The position numbers and the translations under genes were made by a program. From NCBI RefSeq assembly GCF_004379255.2, contig NC_056052.1, forward strand, positions 15,718,589 through 15,782,588: DNA of 64,000 nucleotides, written 5' to 3'. Below, piece after piece: positions 56,803-64,000 of this stretch. The notes below the pieces were generated by a model. The model was not told the DNA's origin and ran no database searches. It was given only the letters and a program-made list of their open reading frames with translations. Within the stretch, counting starts at the first letter, position 1; each line of letters starts with the position of its first letter. The DNA is from Salvia splendens. Taxonomy: Eukaryota > Streptophyta > Magnoliopsida > Lamiales > Lamiaceae.

Positions 56803-59520
56803 TGTAACGCCCCACTATCTGAACCCTAATTTTCGAACCATGAAATTTTGCATTTAATGCTTTTAATGCCGTGAAGTATGCAAATTAAATGATGAGCGAA
56901 TTAATTGCTTGATTTCTATGTGACCTAATTTTGTTTTGGAGTTGAGATGTGGGTGGAATAGTCAATCGTGTTGAATTGTGACGTGGCTGTTTGAATAATT
57001 GATGCGGGGTGAAATATATTGTGGTGAATTATTTTTTCTAAGGGTGAGTGAGATTAAATAGGATCATCAATAATTACCTTGCCCATTTTATTTGAAATTT
57101 TCGACCACTCCTATTTATTGCAGAGGGATTCTATTTTCCTTGGATTTAATTATTTATTTGGGATAATTATCCAAATTAAATCCAAAGCCAATTATTTTTA
57201 TTTTCATCATGAGGAAAGTCGACCCCCATGCTTGCCCCATGGAAATTTCAAAAATCTCCTAATTGTGGAGACGATGAATTATTCATTATACTAATTGATC
57301 CCCTATTTATTCCCTCCCATGAATAAATTCAAATATCCTAGCAAATCTTGCCTTATCTTGTTCAATTGAAGATTTGAAATTTATTCCATGTGGAAGAAGC
57401 ATAATTCACGCCACTTCCCTATTTTTTTATTGAGAGAATTATCATTTTATTATGCTCTGTAATATTTTATTCTACTCCGTGAAATACCAAATAAAATCAT
57501 TGGCTAATTAAATAGCCAAGATTTCAAAATCTCTCCACCAAATTCACGCCAATTCCCACTCCCTCATATCTTCCCCAAATCTTTATTTAATTGTAGGATA
57601 TTTTATTCCTAACTCTATAAATAAGAGATTAAACCAAACCCTAACCCTAGCCCCCACAATTTCACACGCCTACTCCCTCTCTCACACGCCCATTCTCTCT
57701 TTCCCACTCCTCCCACACTTGTTCTTCTACTCAACTCAAGATCCTTTCGATTCGCCAAGAGTTTGTTGAAGGATCAAGAGTTATATTCGTTTCTACCGAT
57801 TGTTTCGTTCAAGAAAGGTACAATCAAACCTCTATTCTTCATTTCTCTCCATCTAAACATTCTTTTGACTCTCTCATGCATATAGTGAGTGTAGGGATTT
57901 CAAATCTAAGGATTTAATCGGTGGGAATTTGTATTTGTATGTGTGTATGCGTGTTGAATGAAATTGTATGAAGATTTAATGAATCATTGGTGAATGATGT
58001 ATGATTATATGAAAACATGAGTGTGAGGACTCTTTTAAGAATGTTTGTGTGTTAAAACCATGAAAAGGTTGTGTTTGAATGAATGGGGATGAAACCCTAA
58101 TTCAAATTTTTAAGCATTGAAAACTGTGGATTCGGATAGTAGATTTTGACATGATTTTGACCGACCAAATGAACTCCTTTTTATTTTATTCTTTTTTCTG
58201 AGTACACTTCATGATGTCTTCCATGTTTTATGTAAATTTCAACTCATTTGGACAAAAGATGAATTTTTGGTGAATTGTTGAAGTTGACTGCACAATTCTG
58301 CCGGAAAATATTTTCTCGACCAGTAGGTTACGTTTTCGATTTGACCAACCTAAAAAGGTTATTTTGACATGAATTTTTAACTGGAAGTTATTTGATGAGT
58401 CTACTGAATTGTGGTAAAATTTTAGCGCCAACGGAAGTCGGGTGAGTTTTTAATAACTTTTATAAAATGGTTGCGCAGTGCTTACAAAAACAACTATGTT
58501 GTTATAAGTGATATACATGATATATATATGTGATGACGTGATGTGTTATTCAAAGATGGGGGAAAAGGGAAACGTTAGGGACGTGCATAATATTAAGTCG
58601 ATGTTTGTGACTGATTGATAATATATATTATCTAAAGGTGATAACTCGTGCGCGAAGCGTGATTACAAAGGGAAAGCAGTACTTGAAATCTAAACGGTCG
58701 AGGTGGGCTCTCTTTTAAATAAGGACTATGTCCTAATGTTTTATCGATGGAAATAACTATGATTATCATGCCTTAATTTGTTTTTACGTGCCAATCTGAT
58801 GTGGCTTTTTGCCACTATTATATAAATCGAATTCGGGTCCTCGTAGGGCCGCAAACCCTACTTGGATTAGTGTACACCTATGGTAGACCATGTGCTAGCG
58901 TACGGGCTGGCCGGTCTAGTGACCTGGTTTGCGGCCGCATTCCTTGTCATGTATTGACAGATATGGTTGACGTCTATGGGAAAATGACTGCGCAGTCGCT
59001 ATTTTGAACAATGGAAAATATTTTGGGTGCCTCGGGCCTTTCTAAAGCTCAAACCCCGATGGTTACTTACGTATGGCATGATAACATATACTCTTATTTA
59101 AAATGTTTTCGGCATGAGCCACTGAGTATTTTTGTACTACTCAGCCCTGCATGTGTTTTCCCTATGTGCAGGTTGAGCGGTGACAAGCGGTTGGTGGTGT
59201 TGAGCAGAATTAATAATATACTATGTTTGTTTTGAAACTCCGAGTGTCGTTGTGTCTTCACACATGACTTCACTCTTCTCTTGGATGCTTCCTCTGTGAT
59301 ATTTTCTTTACTATTTTTTTTATTTAACTATGAAACTGTTTGTTGGGATCTTTGAAAACTTATTATCTTTTGAATAAATGCTAAACCTTTAGTCTTTTTA
59401 TTTATTAAACTTAAATTTTTGGTCAGACTTTTATTGAAACCCTAGTCTTCTATGTCTGTTCATTAAGTCCTTTTAATCACGATCGCCCGCTTTTATTAAC
59501 CCTAAAGGGCGGTCGTGACA
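56803..59520 (+). repeat. 3' LTR of Gypsy-B
   Basis: 2718 bp, aligned throughout with the 5' LTR. It has scattered substitutions and small indels, for example loss of a short stretch near 58480 compared with 49380-49400. TATAAATA lies at 57616-57623. Confidence 0.9.
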
Positions 59521-59737
59521 CATATTCCACATAATCATTTCATTACAATTCATCTTCATGCATAATCAATTACATGCATCGATCTCACATGCTTTCAACA
59601 ACTTAAAACATACCTCACTTTCTTTGGTTGAGCGCGATGCTTTGGATGTTGAGCCTTCGTTACACTTCTAGTCAATAAGGATTCACTAATCTAGACTTAA
59701 GATAAAACAAGACTCCCGGACCAGAGCGAAACACTAA
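59521..59737 (-). other. Gypsy-A leader next to the PBS, with TSD copy CATAT at 59521-59525
   Basis: Continues the Gypsy-A 5' interior interrupted by Gypsy-B. It contains the conserved CCGGACCAGAGCG word (complement of the CGCTCTGGTCCGG leader motif). No gene. Confidence 0.65.
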
Positions 59738-59749
59738 GCTCTGATACCA
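59738..59749 (-). other. Primer binding site of Gypsy-A
   Basis: TGGTATCAGAGC on the minus strand, three bases from the 5' LTR. It shows that the right-hand LTR is the 5' one. Confidence 0.9.
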
Positions 59750-59752
59750 CTC

Positions 59753-62700
59753 TTTCACGACCGCCCATACTAGGGGTACTACAAACGCGGCGATCGTGAC
59801 CAAGGGACGACAAAAACGACAACTTACAAGGATAACAGTTTACGATTAGCTTAAAGGAAGAAAAATTATTTTAGTTTGAAAATTCTAAGGTTATAATTTA
59901 CTATTAATTAGAAACGACTTATGATAACTATTTTTTTTTCTTTTTTAGAATGAAGCAGCGGAGAAAATAAATATTAAAAACCCAATTAACTTCTAAAGAA
60001 CCATTTAGTTTAAATCACGTAAACACCATTTTAAAGTAACATTGCAAATACTCGGTTAAAAACCTAACACAACCATACATGCTCAACACAGTACGAAAAA
60101 GATTAAAGTCTTTAGACATAGTTCAAAATATAGCAGCGGAAATAAGGTTTAAAGAGAGTCGAGGATAACGCCTATGTATGAAGACACAACGCATCCTAAG
60201 TTCTTAGGCCAACTCAACATCCTCCGCAACATCCCGCTCAACCTGCACATAAAGAAAAAGAATATGCAGGGCTGAGTACTTGTTGTACTCAATGGGCTCA
60301 TGCCGAAAACATTTTAATATAGTTATATCATCCATACCAGTGATCTCGAGTTTTAAATGTAGTATCACGAGAACACAAAAATATTTCAAGTCTGGCCAGA
60401 CAATTTATCTCCCCACTTTTCACATCAATCCATCAATCACAATCATCATATCACAGTGCAACGAAAGTGTGGCCACACTATTCGCCCACGAGACCGGCCG
60501 ACTAGCAAGGACGGCTCAAGATCCCACCAGTGTACACAGCCTGATAGGGTTTGCGGCCCTACTCAGACCCAAATTCGTTTCACAACACAGCCATATAGAC
60601 TAACGGAGCAATCTCAGACGAACTAGGCATCAGGCAACAATCTCACAAACAAAAACATGGCATGACATAACAGTTAAATCACCCTTATAACACCACATAA
60701 TATTTTTGGAAAATAAAGAGGTTTGGAAAGAAAGCCCACCTCGATTGCTTAACAACACAATTCCAACTTATGCAAATCTCGTTCCTCGAGCTCACGTATA
60801 CTCAATCACCCTTGCCAATGACAACACAATTAGCTTTCCATAAACTAATGTTATCATGCATGTCCTATTGTTCCTTTTTATCGTTTCCCTTAAATTACCC
60901 ATCCCATCATTCATCGACATAAAGAAAAACATGCCATAATATTTCTCAACGTGTCACACATAATCACGTCATAGGATACTTTCCCAAATCATACATGCAT
61001 CATATAGTTCATCAAACTTAGCAACAAGTGATATTTTCACATAACAACAAAACTGGCAGAACTGCGCGGTTGGTTTGTAAAATTCACCAAAATTTCATCC
61101 GACCTCATATGAAGCTAAATTTTGGTCACAACACATTAGACACATTCAAGTTCATTAAGTTAAAGTTTCACACTCAAATCATGCCATTTGGTCAGTCAAA
61201 ACATTTATACAACTCTCTGGTTGGAACATAAAGATTCTAGCAGCATCGCGCAGTTCATTTGACAAATTCACCATAAATTCATCCGATGTCCAATGAGGCT
61301 GAAAGTTTTACACGACTCAGAAGACACTTCAAATGTTGATTTAGTTCAAGAATCACATCAAACGGAGGTCATTTGGTCGGTCAAACAGAATACGAAACTT
61401 TCTGGGCGAGAACACAAGTTTCTGGCAGAATTGCGCAGTCAACTTCAAACATTTATTAAAAATCTATTTTTTGACAAAAAGGGCTGAAATTCACACGACA
61501 CACAGAAAACACATTGAAATTTACTCAGTAAAATGTTTACATCAAAATTCGATCGTTTGATAGGTCAATTACATATCAGAAACTGATGTTCGAACGTCAC
61601 AGATTTCAGGCTCACAAATTCAAAATTAGGGTTTCTTCCTCAATCATCCAAATACAATTTTTCATGCTTATAACATAAAATCATGCTCAAAAAGGTTCTC
61701 ATAATCATGTTTGCACATAAAATCACATCATTCACCGTAGATTCAAATTAAACTTCACATAAACTCAATCAAAATCGCATAATTATCAAAGTTCTCAGGC
61801 AAACACACTTTCCCACCGATTAATTTTGCGATCTATCATTCCTACACTCACTATATGCATGTAGGGTTCAAGAACAAGGATTATATGAAAAGATTGAGGG
61901 AAAGTGAATCAAATATACCTTTTTTTATGAAAACGAATCGGTAGAAACAAGATTGATGCAATTCGACGGAGGAATTAACAAGGAATTATTTGGTATTTAC
62001 TTGGAGAGAAATAGATCCACAATTTAGGAAATAAAACAATGAATATTCCATAAACAAGAGAACAAAATAAATTAAACCTCCAAGTAGGAAAAATAATGAG
62101 GGGGGCAAAAATTCAAGGAGTGTGCACAAGAAAATTATTTAAATCCTCAATTAAATAGAATAAGATTTAAATTTGGTAGTTTCTTTATAGGAAAAGACTC
62201 CCATAAATTAGGTAACAATTATAATCTCCTCTACAAAATAGAGGGGGGGCCGAAAATTGGCTTAATTAGCCACAAGGAATAATTCAACTCTTAATTTAAT
62301 TTGGGTGAAGAAATAAAATGTGACATGATTTAATTGGATTTAATTCAAAAGAAGGGAGTCAACAAGGCACCAATTAAATCGAAGAAAATAATTCATCCTC
62401 CTATTTTAAATAGGGGATTTTCAAAACTCCCATGGATGTAGGCTAGAGTTTGAATTTCATGTAGTACAATTTAGGGATCATTTGGTTCGGATTTAATTTG
62501 GATAAATATCCCAAAACAAATAATTAAATCCAAGAAATGTAATACTATTTCAAGTAATTAGGAAGGGCCGAAAATTCCAAAGAATTGGCTAGAAAAAATA
62601 TGCATGATCCTATTTAATTTATTCCCAACATTGTAAAATATAAAATCTCAAACACTTCACTCCACAATACCCACGACAATTGTTTTTCACAAAATCCCTT

Positions 62701-62780
62701 AATCGCATAAAACAAAAGTTTCATAATTGAAACTTCAAATAAATATATAAAAAGAGTCACAAAATTTTTGGGATGTTACA
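59753..62780 (-). repeat. 5' LTR of Gypsy-A
   Basis: About 3028 bp. The minus-strand start is TGTAACATCCCAAAAATTTT at 62780. The other end is mutated (AA for CA). It lacks ~275 bp at about 61972 that carry the TATA box in the 3' LTR copy. Open frames at 60280, 61028 and 61293 are shared with the other LTR and are not genes. Confidence 0.88.
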
Positions 62781-62785
62781 ACGGG
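62781..62785. repeat. Target-site duplication ACGGG, right copy, of Gypsy-A
   Basis: Matches 29140-29144. Confidence 0.9.
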
Positions 62786-63496
62786 AGTAAGCAAATTAAG
62801 TGTGGAAAGGTACTCCATTTTCCTTCCCTCGATGAGTTAGATGCCCGTGAATCTTTTCTATCTTATGTTCGTGCGTTAGGATTCAAGTGGTTATTGGAGA
62901 ATAGGGATCTGAATATCTCTGTTAGGCTAGCGAAGGAATTCTTTACTACATTCAGATTTAGGGTCACCACAGACTTGGACGAGGATTCTATAAGCTTTAG
63001 GTTGTTTAGAGGGGAGATAAGCATGAGTTTGATAGAGTGGACAGTAAGATTGGGGATGTGTAGTCTGGAGGAGGCCATAGGGCCGGAGTGGAGGAGCAGG
63101 GAACGGGGGATTCCCCGAAGGCACGTAAGTTTCGGGCCCCATGAGGCATGGCAGGAATTAACTCACCCGGCCGCTGGGCAGTTTGCATCCACTATCTCTC
63201 GCTCCTTCCACTTCAACAACCCAATCTTACGCCTGGTACAACTCCACCTGGATTTCAACTTGTTGGGGAAATCGAATTCAGCCGTCCGAACATCAATGAC
63301 AGAGCTATACCTCCTTTGGTGCACCAAGCGCGGGAGGAAAATACATCTGGGATTCTGGACAGCTTACCAGTGCCATCTCATTGCCACCCATCCTGCGAGA
63401 AACCTCTCCCTCTGCCATATCTTGGGAGCATTCGTAAGAAACAACATCATCATCTCGGAGGCTGAAGGCTTATCCCCCCTAATCATGGTGGACCCC
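62786..63496 (+). pseudogene. Athila ORF1-like gene, conserved domain (copy B, right part)
   Basis: 237 open codons continuing in frame from 29144. Conserved segments are FLSYVRALGFKWLLENRDLN, LAKEFFTTFRF, DSISFRLFRGEISMSLIEWT, FNNPILRLVQLHLDFNLLGK, MTELYLLWCTKRGRKIHLGF and SLCHILGAFVRNN. They match copy A (16711-17400) block for block. The aromatic and Cys/His pattern fits the plant Athila ORF1/transposon-protein domain as I remember it. The protein's activity is not known to me. The gene is cut again at 63497 by an LTR, so its C-terminus is not in the window. Confidence 0.75.
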
Positions 63497-64000
63497 TGTA
63501 ACACCCCAAAAATGTTTTGTGACTTTTATTTTAATGAGGATGTCAAGTGAAAATTTCTTTTATGAATTTTATTCATCTTCTATGTGATTGAGTTAGTTAT
63601 GTGAAATAATAGCCATGAGTGATGTGGAATGAAGTGTTCAATATTTTTATATTTTACGATGTTGGGAATTAATTAAGTGAGATCATGCATCCTTATTCTA
63701 GCCATTCTAATTGGGAATTTCCGACCCCCTTCGATTATTTGAAATTAATATTCTCTTCTTGGATTTAATAAATTATTTTGGGACAACCCAAATTATCCCT
63801 AATTTGTGCTACATGAAATTCGAACTCTAGCTTACTTCTTTTGAGAGTTTTCGAAAAAAATCCATTATTTAATAGGAGGATGAATTATTTCTTTTTATTT
63901 AATTGGTCCCTTATTGATTCCCTTCTTTTATTATAAATCCAATTAAATCATACCACATTTTATTTACTCACCCTAATTAAATTAAGAGTTGAATTATTTC
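63497..64000 (+). mobile_element. Gypsy-D: start of a further gypsy LTR, cut by the window edge
   Basis: TGTAACACCCCAAAAATGTTTTGTGAC begins abruptly inside the Athila-like gene after GTGGACCCC. The sequence resembles the minus strand of the Gypsy-A LTR (62780 downwards), including the TTGGATTTAAT and CTACATGAAATTC stretches, so it is the same or a sister family in the opposite orientation. Orientation, completeness and TSD cannot be settled here. Confidence 0.75.

Larger units (their letters stand above)
47704..59520 (+). mobile_element. Gypsy-B: chromodomain Ty3/gypsy element, gag-truncated and decayed
   Basis: An 11.8-kb plus-strand element with LTRs of 2736 and 2718 bp (TGTAACGCCCC...GGTCGTGACA), TSD CATAT, a PBS with a mismatch, a polypurine tract and a pol gene broken by stops and frameshifts. 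The gag capsid part is absent and its place is taken by ~2.4 kb of non-coding DNA. It is inserted in the 5' interior of Gypsy-A, a relative, in the opposite orientation. Confidence 0.9.
29145..62780 (-). mobile_element. Gypsy-A: deleted Ty3/gypsy element carrying Gypsy-B and Gypsy-C
   Basis: Minus-strand element: 5' LTR at 62780-59753, PBS at 59749-59738, 5' interior at 59737-59526 and 47698-45236 (split by Gypsy-B), protease/RT remnant at 45235-43990 and 3' LTR remnant at 43989-29145 (split by Gypsy-C). LTR ends are TGTAACATCCC and GGTCGTGACA. TSD is ACGGG. RNase H beyond its first motif, integrase, chromodomain, the polypurine tract and ~460 bp of the 3' LTR are deleted. It cannot move by itself. 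Confidence 0.85.

Overview
The window is plant nuclear DNA, almost certainly a heterochromatic or retrotransposon-rich part of a flowering-plant genome. No host single-copy gene, rRNA gene, complete tRNA gene or CRISPR array can be supported. Nearly all of the sequence is LTR retrotransposons of the Ty1/copia and Ty3/gypsy superfamilies. These include chromodomain gypsy elements and Athila/Tat-like elements, recognisable from polyprotein motifs, primer binding sites (PBS) for initiator-Met and Asp tRNAs, polypurine tracts, TG..CA LTR ends and 5-bp target-site duplications (TSD). The species cannot be named from this sequence.

Left block (1-17828). A decayed Athila ORF1-like gene (1-374 and 16709-17828) is split by Copia-1 (375-16708, minus strand, TSD TGAAG). 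The 5' LTR of Copia-1 is itself split by a young, apparently non-autonomous Athila/Tat-like element here called T (7808-15819, minus strand, TSD CCTCC, two 1580-bp LTRs that are almost identical).

Middle block (17834-26554). A head-to-tail array of about 2.1-kb units follows. Each unit is one copia-type LTR, an initiator-Met PBS and a GC-rich leader, with no coding region. A fourth, truncated LTR lies head-to-head with an inverted LTR that begins Copia-2 (24551-26554, minus strand). Copia-2 is cut off by a second Athila-like element.

Right block (26555-64000). The second Athila-like element starts at 26555 (plus strand). Its ORF is interrupted at 29144/62781 by a 33.6-kb insertion (TSD ACGGG) and again at 63497 by the LTR of a further gypsy element. 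The 33.6-kb block is Gypsy-A (minus strand, deleted and dead). It carries Gypsy-C (31127-43103, minus strand, TSD CATAA) in its 3' LTR and Gypsy-B (47704-59520, plus strand, TSD CATAT) in its 5' internal region. Gypsy-C is the best preserved element: one gag-pol frame with two in-frame stops, a C-terminal chromodomain, and an extra 234-codon ORF upstream of gag.

Together the TSDs give a relative order of events: Athila copy A, then Copia-1, then T; and Copia-2, then Athila copy B, then Gypsy-A, then Gypsy-B and Gypsy-C. All polyproteins except that of Gypsy-C are clearly inactivated by frameshifts, stops or deletions. Several of the given reading frames begin at GTG or TTG, so starts quoted here are ATG only where stated.
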